Below, piece by piece: positions 25,485 to 32,429 of a stretch of 64,000 nt of DNA. Position numbers and translations under genes: made by a program. Under the pieces are notes generated by a model, which worked only from the letters and a program-made list of their open reading frames with translations, made no database searches and was not told the DNA's origin. Every line of letters starts with the position of its first letter. Within the stretch, counting starts at the first letter, position 1. Source of the DNA: CAKRPJ01 sp934376955 (GTDB lineage: Bacteria > Bacillota > Clostridia > Lachnospirales > Lachnospiraceae); assembly GCA_934376955.1 (NCBI GenBank), contig CAKRPJ010000005.1, positions 32,238 through 96,237 of the forward strand, in the 5' to 3' direction.

Positions 25485-26894
25485 TTATTCATCATCATCA
25501 GAGTCATCACTTAGATCAGAAGTATAGGGAGTATCAGTAGATTGAGACTGTCTAAATTCTTCAGCAAGCATGGTTTTGTTAAATTCAGCAGTCGGATCCA
25601 GTTCGTTTACGAATGCCTCCAATTCATCAATCGTTGAATAGAAGAATTCCTTACGCATATTCACTTTGTTTACACGTTTATCATTTAAAATGGTATGTAA
25701 TTTATTCTCTAAGCTGACGGCATCATCAGAGAAGATGAAACTGTGAACATCAAATTTAAATGGTACGCTGGCACTTCCGAGTTCATCCACACGCTCTTGA
25801 GGATCCATTCTCCGGGTCATTCCGATTTTGAAAACATTTTCTCCAAAGGAACCAAGGTTACTGATAACATAAACATTTCCAGCCTTACCATTTTGAAGCT
25901 TACTGATTTCATCTTTCTTTATAGTTACATCAGATAATTGTCCTTGTAGTTCTAAAATTTTTGATTTCAAAGCAGCTATCTGTGCTTCATCTTCTGTACT
26001 AGAAAGTGCTTCATTTGCCTTTTCAATCTCTGCCTGATATTTGGCTTCTTCCTGTTCGATTTTCTTACGCTGTTGTTCAAGAAGTTTGCGTTCTTCAGCT
26101 TCTTCACGCATTTGCTGTTTGAGTGCAAGTTGTTCTTGTCGGGCCTGCTCTTTTTTTACATAATAGTTGTATTCAATTTTCACCGCATCAATAAATAAAT
26201 ATTCAATTTCGCCAATAAAACGAGTGAGTGTTCCGACAATACTTTTATTGCCATCTCCTGCAATCTGGAGATATTTTCGTGTAACATTTTTTACCTTTTC
26301 AACGGACTGATCCAATTTTTCATATTTTAAATCGTATAAGATGTTTTGCAATTCGGCTCGAAGTGCAATGACCATTAACTGATAAATAGCCTGATTTGCT
26401 TTTGTAGTATATCGGGCAGCGTAAGAAGATAAGAGGCGATCGATTGCTTTATCATTTTCTCTAAAAGTATTCCTTAAAGATTTTATATCCATGGAATGCA
26501 ATTTTAAAATAACACTAGGAGCGTAGGAGTCATAAGCAGCCGAATCAGAACGAGATAAGCGCGCTGTGCTATCAGTTTCAAGAAAGTTTGAAATACAATA
26601 TTCGACGCTTTTATATAGTTCTTTTGAACGCATTAGTTTTCGGGTTTGAGATGCGACTTGTTTATTTAGTTTTTCTTGCTTTTCTTGCAATTGAAAGATT
26701 TCTTCACGCAGGCGAGAAATCAGTGTATTCTGGGCTGCCATACCTTCATTGAGATTAGCAATTTCCTTTTTTGCGTCTGCTATTTTCTTCTGTGCGTCTT
26801 CATACTCATCACATCCAAAAGAAGCTAAGCGTTGTTTAAGCTGTTCATTCTCTGCTTTAATTTCGTTGATCCGAAAAATATCAAAAAAACCCAT
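25485..26894 (-). CDS. DUF4041 / GIY-YIG (T5orf172) nuclease, candidate anti-phage protein
   Basis: 469 residues in three parts: a coiled coil (residues 5-90), the DUF4041 region (about 90-250), a second coiled coil (250-335) and a C-terminal GIY-YIG/T5orf172 domain. The last starts with AGNVYVISNLGSFGENVFKIG and carries RRMDPQERVDELG and SLENKLHTIL. An acidic tail ends it. This domain order is known from phage-exclusion nucleases (SNIPE-type, from memory); those have a membrane anchor, which I do not see here. The start at 26894 has AGGGGGAT upstream. It may protect the lysogen from other phages. Confidence 0.8.
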   Translation of the reverse strand: MGFFDIFRINEIKAENEQLKQRLASFGCDEYEDAQKKIADAKKEIANLNEGMAAQNTLISRLREEIFQLQEKQEKLNKQVASQTRKLMRSKELYKSVEYCISNFLETDSTARLSRSDSAAYDSYAPSVILKLHSMDIKSLRNTFRENDKAIDRLLSSYAARYTTKANQAIYQLMVIALRAELQNILYDLKYEKLDQSVEKVKNVTRKYLQIAGDGNKSIVGTLTRFIGEIEYLFIDAVKIEYNYYVKKEQARQEQLALKQQMREEAEERKLLEQQRKKIEQEEAKYQAEIEKANEALSSTEDEAQIAALKSKILELQGQLSDVTIKKDEISKLQNGKAGNVYVISNLGSFGENVFKIGMTRRMDPQERVDELGSASVPFKFDVHSFIFSDDAVSLENKLHTILNDKRVNKVNMRKEFFYSTIDELEAFVNELDPTAEFNKTMLAEEFRQSQSTDTPYTSDLSDDSDDDE

Positions 26895-26932
26895 TTGTAT
26901 CCCCCTCATATAGTATTTTGATAATTTATTGT

Positions 26933-27391
26933 TTATAGTTTCTCCATTACCATAAGATGTGGCTCAAACATGATTACATATCCATCTTGCTCCGTATAAC
27001 ATCCGTATTTTGCACGATAACATTCCAAGGCTTCGTTCAGAAATTCTTCTGATACTTCCAGACATTGTGACAATTCATGCAGATTATGGCAGTGTTTGCG
27101 GTATCCTTCAATAATGCCGGAGAGTCCGATCCGGCGGTTGTATGCCCAGAATCGGGCGATGCGTTCCTGCTTTCTGGCATTTGCGGTGTCCTGGTCTATG
27201 ATGCGGCCGACCGTTGTGTAGTAGTGGCCAAGTTCTTCGGCTAGGACATCAGCTTTTTTAGAAAGAGTAGGAATACTCCTGCGAATAGCGATTCTTCTTC
27301 CTTTGATTCTGCCATCGCTGATCGGCAGGTCTTTTTCTTTTACTGTAAGTCCAGCTTTCTCAGCTTCAATTAGTAAATCCTCATAGGTCAT
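26933..27391 (-). CDS. immA: ImmA/IrrE-family metallopeptidase
   Basis: 152 residues. The family zinc motif appears as LAEELGHYYTTVG near residue 50. ImmA cleaves the phage repressor to trigger induction (known from ICEBs1 and phi105). It sits 15 bp downstream of the repressor gene in the same direction, the usual pair. Its C-terminus matches the two fossils at 25078 and 25413. Confidence 0.88.
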   Translation of the reverse strand: MTYEDLLIEAEKAGLTVKEKDLPISDGRIKGRRIAIRRSIPTLSKKADVLAEELGHYYTTVGRIIDQDTANARKQERIARFWAYNRRIGLSGIIEGYRKHCHNLHELSQCLEVSEEFLNEALECYRAKYGCYTEQDGYVIMFEPHLMVMEKL

Positions 27392-27406
27392 GCGGCAATC
27401 ACCTCA

Positions 27407-27874
27407 TTAAAAGTTTGGATCATCCATAATATCATCTTCTGCCTGGATGGAAGCGGCAGTACGGTCAGAGTCAGGAATATCGGTGCGGTCATGAGCAGCA
27501 TCGGCATCTAAATAGGAGCGATCAGGAAGCTGAGTGACCTTATTTGTTTCTTTGGCGTCGATGGATCGTTGGTATTCTTTATTTAAAACAGTATCGACCA
27601 TATCTTTTCCGTGTGGGTCAAGTTGGCGATATTTTTTTATGAGATTAAATTCAGGAATTGTAACGCCATCATCTGGAATTATTGGTTGAAGAAAGTAAGA
27701 GGCTCTTACTTTTAATGCTCCACAGATATAAGAAAGCATATCTAAATCTGGTTTGCTAACACCTTTTTCCCAGTTACTAATAGTTGTATTTGTAGCACCG
27801 ATTATTTTAGCAAGTTCGGACTGCGTGAGACCTGCAGAGGTGCGGGCTTGTTTTAACTTTTCGCCAAATGTCAT
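27407..27874 (-). CDS. Phage repressor, XRE/Cro-CI type
   Basis: 155 residues. Helix-turn-helix at residues 5-60 (AGLTQSELAKIIGATNTTIS) and an acidic, flexible C-terminus rather than a LexA-like peptidase domain, which fits cleavage by the neighbouring ImmA. AAGGAGG with 7-nt spacing favours the ATG at 27874 over the ATG two codons earlier. It probably binds the three operators at 27932-28021. Confidence 0.88.
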   Translation of the reverse strand: MTFGEKLKQARTSAGLTQSELAKIIGATNTTISNWEKGVSKPDLDMLSYICGALKVRASYFLQPIIPDDGVTIPEFNLIKKYRQLDPHGKDMVDTVLNKEYQRSIDAKETNKVTQLPDRSYLDADAAHDRTDIPDSDRTAASIQAEDDIMDDPNF

Positions 27875-27896
27875 GTTCATACCTCCTTATAAGACG

Positions 27897-27925
27897 ATAC
27901 TACAATATTATTTAGAAAATGTAAA
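27897..27925 (-). promoter_or_regulatory. Leftward promoter of the repressor gene
   Basis: On the minus strand TTTACA (27925-27920), 17-bp spacer, TAGTAT (27902-27897). Operator 1 lies just upstream of the -35 box. Confidence 0.65.
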
Positions 27926-27931
27926 TAGAAA

Positions 27932-28021
27932 TTCCAATAATTTTGAAATTTATTTAAAAAATCATATTGACAATTCAAGACTATTGGAATATTATAATAA
28001 TGAAATCCAAGATAATTGGAA
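27932..28021. promoter_or_regulatory. Three repressor operators
   Basis: Three related 16-mers: 27932-27947 (TTCAAAATTATTGGAA on the minus strand), 27974-27989 (TTCAAGACTATTGGAA) and 28006-28021 (TCCAAGATAATTGGAA). Sites 2 and 3 overlap and follow the rightward promoter; site 1 is next to the leftward promoter, where a bound repressor could activate its own gene. Confidence 0.75.
27967..27995 (+). promoter_or_regulatory. Rightward early promoter
   Basis: TTGACA (27967-27972), 17-bp spacer, TATTAT (27990-27995), with TATAAT also at 27993. Operator 2 fills the spacer, so a bound repressor would block it. Confidence 0.75.
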
Positions 28022-28034
28022 AAGAGGTGATGAA

Positions 28035-28262
28035 ATGAAAGTTTGCTTGGAGATAAAAAAATATTTGGAGGAGAATGGAATCTCTCAAGCGCACGTTGGA
28101 AAAAGAGCGGGACTTAATTTAACAAAATTGAACATGGCTTTAAACGGAAACAGAAAAATGACCCTTGAGGAATATGCTGCGATCTGTGGCGCGCTGGGAG
28201 TGAATACAGATTTCTTCTTAAAACCAAGATTACCGTCTAAGGAGGTGGTTGATGGACAGTGA
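28035..28262 (+). CDS. Cro-like XRE-family regulator
   Basis: 75 residues with a helix-turn-helix (ISQAHVGKRAGLNLTKLNMA). It is divergent from the repressor and first under the rightward promoter, the position of Cro. AAAGAGGTGATGAA precedes the ATG. It overlaps the next gene by 11 bp. Confidence 0.85.
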   Translation: MKVCLEIKKYLEENGISQAHVGKRAGLNLTKLNMALNGNRKMTLEEYAAICGALGVNTDFFLKPRLPSKEVVDGQ

Positions 28263-28581
28263 AAAAAAGAATCCATCCCAGTGGAAGGAATGGATTCTCA
28301 TTCTATTAATGGTTACTCAGATTTTGACGATTGCGTATTTTCGGCAGGAGAATCAGGAGTTGTGGAATGCTGTAGTTCAGCAGAGTCAAGAGTTGGTTCA
28401 GCAGAAACAGGAGTTGTGGAATGCTGTAGTTCAGCAGAGTCAAGAGTTGGTTCAGCAGAAACAGGAGTTGGTTCAGCTTGGTCAGCGTTTGATTGAGCAT
28501 CAGCAGAATGACATTCTGCATAAGACGTCATTAAATCGACTTCTGGAGAATTGGATTCAGAATCCAACCTGCAGTAAATAG
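28252..28581 (+). CDS. Membrane coiled-coil protein with 18-residue tandem repeat
   Basis: 109 residues. A membrane segment at 14-31 (WILILLMVTQILTIAYF) is followed by a Gln-rich coiled coil built from two exact copies of ELWNAVVQQSQELVQQKQ and a third partial one. AAGGAGG 6 nt before the ATG and its position behind the Cro-like gene support it. The last 269 bp overlap, on the opposite strand, the 3' end of the gene at 28313-29419. Unknown function; phage exclusion or lysis-like roles are conceivable. Confidence 0.7.
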   Translation: MDSEKKNPSQWKEWILILLMVTQILTIAYFRQENQELWNAVVQQSQELVQQKQELWNAVVQQSQELVQQKQELVQLGQRLIEHQQNDILHKTSLNRLLENWIQNPTCSK

Positions 28582-29419
28582 CTTCCAATGTTTTAAGACC
28601 TTTTAAACAAGCTTCGTATTGTTTTTGTTGAATTTTAATCATCTCATTATTCTGCTGGATAGTGCGATCATTTTGCTCAATGATGGTTTGGTTTTGCTCA
28701 ATGATGATTTCGTTCTGCTGAATAAGTTTGGCATCATTTTCCATTTCTTCCTGGTGGTATTGCTTCTGCCAAGCGGTGGGAGAAAGGCTCATGATATATG
28801 AGGTAAGCCAAAGTATTAAGGGAAATAAGATGGATCCAATTAAAAACTGAGTTTGCGCTGGTGATAACTTAATTATAGCTCCGCAATGAGTTGATGGGTT
28901 TAATTTTTTGTCATACTCAAAATCATCAGGAATAAGTTCAGCGGGAATTTCAACATATGCAGGTGTTATCTGTATTGCATTGAGTGCTGATAGCAAAGGA
29001 CCAATCCCACATGATAGTTGAGCACCAATTTGAGCAGCATTTTGGAACGCAAGTGAATTGGAAATGGGTGAAATGGTATTTTGTGCAGCAGCAACCGCAG
29101 AAACTCTAAAAAGTTCTGAGAAGTCGGCTCCACATATTTTGGGATAAGAATTGATCAGAGTATGTAGGGTATTGTCAGTGGTTTGGAGTCCGGCTGCTAA
29201 TGCGGTTTGACCGCACATGGAAAGGACCTGCTGGGTGCTTGTGAGAACATCGGTAGCATAATTCGAATAGTGTTGCCGAACAATAGAGCCCATATTTTCA
29301 TATAGAGCCTGTTGACGCTTGGCAAAATCAGCAATCGGTGATTGATAGAATTTGTTGATTCGATCTATTTGGGCTCCGATCTGTTTAAAGGAGTGGAAGT
29401 AATAATCATTTGGATTCAT
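28313..29419 (-). CDS. Unknown membrane protein with C-terminal coiled coil and repeat
   Basis: 368 residues. A mostly helical N-terminal half is followed by one membrane segment near residue 195 (FLIGSILFPLILWLTSYIM), a coiled coil with repeated IIEQN units (225-270), and a Ser/Pro/Glu-rich tail with repeats of TPVSAEPTLDSAELQHST. That tail is the antisense of the repeat in the gene at 28252. GAGGTAAAACT precedes the ATG. I do not recognise the family. Confidence 0.65.
   Translation of the reverse strand: MNPNDYYFHSFKQIGAQIDRINKFYQSPIADFAKRQQALYENMGSIVRQHYSNYATDVLTSTQQVLSMCGQTALAAGLQTTDNTLHTLINSYPKICGADFSELFRVSAVAAAQNTISPISNSLAFQNAAQIGAQLSCGIGPLLSALNAIQITPAYVEIPAELIPDDFEYDKKLNPSTHCGAIIKLSPAQTQFLIGSILFPLILWLTSYIMSLSPTAWQKQYHQEEMENDAKLIQQNEIIIEQNQTIIEQNDRTIQQNNEMIKIQQKQYEACLKGLKTLEAIYCRLDSESNSPEVDLMTSYAECHSADAQSNADQAEPTPVSAEPTLDSAELQHSTTPVSAEPTLDSAELQHSTTPDSPAENTQSSKSE
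28354..28469. repeat. 54-bp tandem repeat read on both strands
   Basis: Two exact units start at 28354 and 28408; a partial third starts at 28462. 54 is a multiple of 3, so the repeat keeps both the plus-strand and the minus-strand frame open. Confidence 0.9.
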
Positions 29420-29537
29420 AGTTTTACCTCGTTGCGAGATGGAAAGGTTACGATTCTAATTTTACAAAGATGAAATTGGAAAATCAATAGTTTTGTTTGG
29501 AAAATCGTTAGTAAATGTGAGGTGTACGATGGACTAC

Positions 29538-29573
29538 TTGTTCGCAACAGAGGACGAGAAGGGAGCGTGAGAG
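29538..29573 (+). repeat. Leader repeat, copy C
   Basis: TTGTTCGCAACAGAGGACGA, then GAAGGGAGCGTGAGAG. Related copies at 30699-30734 and, for the GACGAGAAGGGAG part, 30300-30318. It contains a ribosome site. Confidence 0.6.
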
Positions 29574-29577
29574 CAGA

Positions 29578-29676
29578 GTGAAGAAACCAGATCCCTATGA
29601 CATCGCAATTGTAATAAATATTATTAACCTGTTATTAATATTTTTTTGCCACATTATTTTGCCAAGATACTCTTAA
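29578..29676 (+). CDS. Possible small membrane peptide
   Basis: 32 codons from GTG, with a hydrophobic core DIAIVINIINLLLIFFCHIIL. GAAGGGAG lies about 12 nt upstream. It overlaps the end of the minus-strand gene at 29654. Weakly supported. Confidence 0.3.
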   Translation: MKKPDPYDIAIVINIINLLLIFFCHIILPRYS

Positions 29677-30214
29677 CCAATTCTATGATTTCGTTATGAT
29701 TCACGGCAAATTCCATGAGTGCACAGAGGGCGGCGATTCCTACGGAAATCCATCCTTTTAAGTCTCGCTGCTTGGAAATTGCAACAGCAACATCGGCTTG
29801 GCGTTTGGCACTTTCGGCAATTTGAGAAGAATTACGGGCTTGGTTCTCAGCATTTAAGGAAATTGTATTTACAGTCTTACATAAGGCCTTTGCTGAAGAA
29901 GCTTGATCATAGGCCTGTTCAGCGATATGTTCCAAAGACTTTACCTGACGATCCATAAGATCCTGTTTTTCTTTTAAAACAGAGTCGAGGTAGTTGATGA
30001 TTCTGGTTGAGTCACTTAAACAGGCTTCGCGGATGTCGTCCAGTTCCTCATCAGATAAAGTTAGAGATTGATTAAAAGGATCTCTATATAAGTCCTTGAG
30101 GTATGAAGGAACCATTTTATCAACTAGGTCTTTTGAAATTTCAAGATCTTTTTCTAAGTCAGAATCTGTTTTGGGAATGGCGGGTCTTAAGAATGGTGTT
30201 ATATCAGTAGGCAT
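29654..30214 (-). CDS. Tail-anchored coiled-coil protein, unknown
   Basis: 186 residues: a helical, acidic N-terminus, a long coiled coil (95-160) and a C-terminal membrane segment (WISVGIAALCALMEFAV). GGAGAG precedes the ATG at 30214; a TTG four codons earlier is less likely. It is the second of two minus-strand membrane/coiled-coil genes here. Function unknown. Confidence 0.7.
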   Translation of the reverse strand: MPTDITPFLRPAIPKTDSDLEKDLEISKDLVDKMVPSYLKDLYRDPFNQSLTLSDEELDDIREACLSDSTRIINYLDSVLKEKQDLMDRQVKSLEHIAEQAYDQASSAKALCKTVNTISLNAENQARNSSQIAESAKRQADVAVAISKQRDLKGWISVGIAALCALMEFAVNHNEIIELVKSILAK

Positions 30215-30232
30215 GAAACTCTCCAATTATAT

Positions 30233-30318
30233 GTACTCGGCGGTGCAACGCCTGTAAGAAAAGTATAACGCAAGGGAGATATGGAAGCAAGCATACAAGA
30301 ACGAGAAGGGAGCGTGAG
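30233..30318 (+). repeat. Leader repeat, copy A
   Basis: GTACTCGG, AAAGTATAACGCAAGGGAG, ATGGAAGCAAG and GAAGGGAGCGTGAGA occur in the same order as in copy B (31491-31575). It covers the start region of the XRE gene at 30281/30314. Confidence 0.7.
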
Positions 30319-30676
30319 AAAAACGAAATACGGAAATATCGAAGCCGAACGAGTACGCCTTGGATTATCAAAAGATGATTTTGCAAAATCCTTGGGTATC
30401 TCGATCAAAACATATTACAACTTGTTAAATGGTACGACGCCGATACCGATTGATGCTCTCATGAAGATGTCGAATATCTTCAATGTATCATTGGAGTATC
30501 TTCTGGGCTTAACAGATATCAGAAGGAGAGGGGTGCGAGAAATAAGTGCCAAGACCTGTGACCTGATCGCAGAGTTAGAAGTGAGAGAAGGTGTTGAAAA
30601 AATTATGGCAGAACCTTATCAGAAAAAAGAGGTTTCTGTGGAAGGTCCTGCCGTGATTTTAGTCGTTACTGATTAA
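30281..30676 (+). CDS. XRE-family HTH regulator
   Basis: 131 residues from the ATG at 30281, or 120 from the GTG at 30314. Helix-turn-helix in RLGLSKDDFAKSLGISIKTYY; the stretch SLEYLLGLTDIRR is typical of phage repressor-like proteins. Both starts have an AAGGGAG only 1-2 nt upstream, so the true start is uncertain. Its leader is duplicated at 31491. It probably controls part of the early region. Confidence 0.75.
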   Translation: MEASIQEREGSVRKTKYGNIEAERVRLGLSKDDFAKSLGISIKTYYNLLNGTTPIPIDALMKMSNIFNVSLEYLLGLTDIRRRGVREISAKTCDLIAELEVREGVEKIMAEPYQKKEVSVEGPAVILVVTD

Positions 30677-30698
30677 CCGATCCTTTGGTAACCATATT

Positions 30699-30734
30699 TT
30701 GTTTGCAATGGAAGACGAGAAGGGAGAGTGAGAG
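30699..30734 (+). repeat. Leader repeat, copy D
   Basis: TTGTTTGCAATGGAAGACGA, then GAAGGGAGAGTGAGAG; related to 29538-29573 with about eight differences. Carries the ribosome site for the peptide at 30737. Confidence 0.6.
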
Positions 30735-30736
30735 AG

Positions 30737-30829
30737 ATGGATAAATTATTGCTGAATACAATGAAAATAATTTCCTGTGAACTGGGAGTCATTATTGGTC
30801 TTTTGCTTTCAATTGGCACTAGGCTCTGA
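30737..30829 (+). CDS. Small membrane peptide
   Basis: 30 residues, MDKLLLNTMKIIS then CELGVIIGLLLSIGTRL: one membrane helix. GAAGGGAG lies 10 nt before the ATG. Comparable in size to phage-borne small toxins, but no family is recognised. Confidence 0.4.
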   Translation: MDKLLLNTMKIISCELGVIIGLLLSIGTRL

Positions 30830-30841
30830 AAGGAGGAGTAA

Positions 30842-31228
30842 GTGGTGTGGATCACAAGTAAAATGTGGGTGCTTCTGAATGTGCGGGTAGGCCAGTTGGA
30901 GAGACAGAGGAAACTGTCAGCGGATGAGATTGCTGAGGCAGTGCGTAAATATCTGAAAGAAGAACTACGGACTGCCGGATCGGTAATGGATAAGAAGACT
31001 GAGGAACATGTATATGTTTCGGAAAGAATTACCAACATTTCTGAACTGGAGCGGATCATAGAGAAAGAACGCAATGCATTATCGATGTTGTTGTCCCAAC
31101 TTGAAAAAGAGGATATTCCGATCGATGAAGTGAGGAAAAGAATTAAAGGAATTTTGCAGCTTCATAATCAGGCATCCTCTTTTGAATTTCATTTAGAGCG
31201 GAGAAAAACTACAGACCGTATTTCGTGA
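30842..31228 (+). CDS. Coiled-coil protein, unknown
   Basis: 128 residues from GTG (or 127 from the next GTG), mostly charged helix. AAAGGAGG precedes it. It resembles small early phage proteins of unknown role. Its 3' end overlaps the remnant on the other strand. Confidence 0.55.
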   Translation: MVWITSKMWVLLNVRVGQLERQRKLSADEIAEAVRKYLKEELRTAGSVMDKKTEEHVYVSERITNISELERIIEKERNALSMLLSQLEKEDIPIDEVRKRIKGILQLHNQASSFEFHLERRKTTDRIS

Positions 31229-31471
31229 GATCAATAGAATCTTCGAATTTGTCAAGTAAATTGCAGTTGCCGCCATTCGGACATGAAAAGTATTTTATAG
31301 ATTCGTTCTGCTCATAGGGTGGTAATTTACTATTTTCAACGATGAACAGGTGGCATAAAGAAAAGAAGCGTTGTCTGTGTATGCATTTATCTGGTATTTA
31401 CCAGTGATAATGACGCGATCTTCAAGAAAAGGACAGCGCACATTCTTAGCGATGGTTGTGTAATAGGACAT
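31209..31471 (-). pseudogene. Frameshifted small cysteine-rich protein gene
   Basis: From ATG 31471 (GAAAGGAG upstream) it reads MSYYTTIAKNVRCPFLEDRV and on to NASFLYATC, then leaves the sensible frame and stops at 31295. In the neighbouring frame it continues IVENSKLPPYEQ, CPNGGNCNLLDKFEDSIDL to a stop at 31209. Joined, they give an 85-residue protein with paired Cys. The break lies near 31350. Confidence 0.45.
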
Positions 31472-31490
31472 TCAAAGTCTCCTTTCTTCT

Positions 31491-31575
31491 GTACTCGGCT
31501 CTGGCGGGAGACTGTATGGAAAGTATAACGCAAGGGAGGCATGGAAGCAAGAATACGAACGCGGAAGGGGGAGAG
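31491..31575 (+). repeat. Leader repeat, copy B
   Basis: About 85 bp related to 30233-30318. Here the ATG (31541) opens a 24-residue frame MEARIRTRKGESTIKKF... that ends at 31615 instead of running into an HTH gene, so the following gene may have been lost. Confidence 0.65.
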
Positions 31576-31707
31576 CACAATCAAGAAGTTTTGCCGGGAT
31601 CCGATGAGTGTATAAGGTAGCTACATTCTGATAGTTCAAGCACGCTTAGTGCAGGAACCAAGGACGAACGATATCGCATATGATGAAGGAAGAAGGAGGT
31701 GCTTTAC

Positions 31708-31821
31708 ATGAGTACAGAAAAAGTGATTGCAATATTGGCAGCATTACTTGCGGACCAAGAAAATGTAAAAGTATCTTACGAAATTCACAAGGATAATTAC
31801 GCTGAAGGAAAGACCGCCTAA
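31708..31821 (+). CDS. Small conserved-looking prophage protein
   Basis: 37 residues, MSTEKVIAILAALLADQENV then KVSYEIHKDNYAEGKTA. AGAAGGAGGTG lies 7 nt before the ATG, one of the strongest ribosome sites in the region. A GACCGCC/GGCGGTC hairpin overlaps its stop. Function unknown. Confidence 0.6.
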   Translation: MSTEKVIAILAALLADQENVKVSYEIHKDNYAEGKTA

Positions 31822-31869
31822 TGGCGGTCAAGTAGGACAAGCAATAAGAGAGGAGAAAGAAACGAATGA

Positions 31870-32025
31870 ATGAAAAGGATGAGAGGACGGCAGGCGCTCT
31901 GCCAGAGCTGCGGCCGGGTCTGGAATATATCCCGGTCACGGCAGATCCGAGGAGAGTACACATGTCCAGAGTGTGCGAATCCGGAGTATCGGCGGCGAAG
32001 GAAGATCCCCCGGTGGTTATGGTGA
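31870..32025 (+). CDS. Small zinc-ribbon protein
   Basis: 51 residues with two CxxC pairs (CQSCGRVW and CPECANPE) and a basic tail, typical of small phage zinc ribbons. A longer frame from 31866 covers the same DNA but has no such pattern. AGGAG lies 14 nt upstream, a long spacing. Confidence 0.55.
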   Translation: MKRMRGRQALCQSCGRVWNISRSRQIRGEYTCPECANPEYRRRRKIPRWLW

Positions 32026-32108
32026 TCGATAAGATCAGCAGCCTGATCAGCGGGCTGACAAGCCTCGGGATGATCTACGTCTTGATACGAATGCTGATGA
32101 TGGTGTAG
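32019..32108 (+). CDS. Possible small membrane peptide
   Basis: 29 residues, MVIDKISSLISGLTSLGMIY then VLIRMLMMV, one hydrophobic helix. It overlaps the zinc-ribbon stop by 7 nt. No good ribosome site; may be coupled. Confidence 0.35.
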   Translation: MVIDKISSLISGLTSLGMIYVLIRMLMMV

Positions 32109-32120
32109 GAGGTGGAAGGT

Positions 32121-32345
32121 GTGAAAAAGAAACCTACAGAGAAGATGGGGGATGTGAGGACGCTGGCAGATGATGCCGCAGAGCTGTTTGAACGTGGCGA
32201 AAGCGCCGACTATGTTATTGCATATTTCTCGGGCGTTTTTAAGGCAACGGAGGAGTACGAACCGGATAAGACGTATCCGGTGACGGAAATCCATGAGCTG
32301 TTTGAGATGTTGTATCTCAAGGTCATGGAGAAATTTAAAGAATGA
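32121..32345 (+). CDS. Small early phage protein, unknown
   Basis: 74 residues from GTG, acidic and helical (DVRTLADDAAELFERG). AGGAGG 8 nt upstream supports this GTG over that at 32112. A TGATCCCC/GGGGATCA stem at 32342-32380 follows. Confidence 0.6.
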   Translation: MKKKPTEKMGDVRTLADDAAELFERGESADYVIAYFSGVFKATEEYEPDKTYPVTEIHELFEMLYLKVMEKFKE

Positions 32346-32429
32346 TCCCCATAACGAAGCGGCAACTCCGAGGGGATCACAAACAAAAACATTACATCTC
32401 TATTTTAGAGGAGAAAGAGGAGAAAATCA

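Noticed and set aside
31866..32108. 80-residue frame covering the zinc-ribbon region
   Set aside because: It has better ribosome-site spacing, but the overlapping frame has two CxxC pairs; only its C-terminal 29 codons are kept as a possible peptide.
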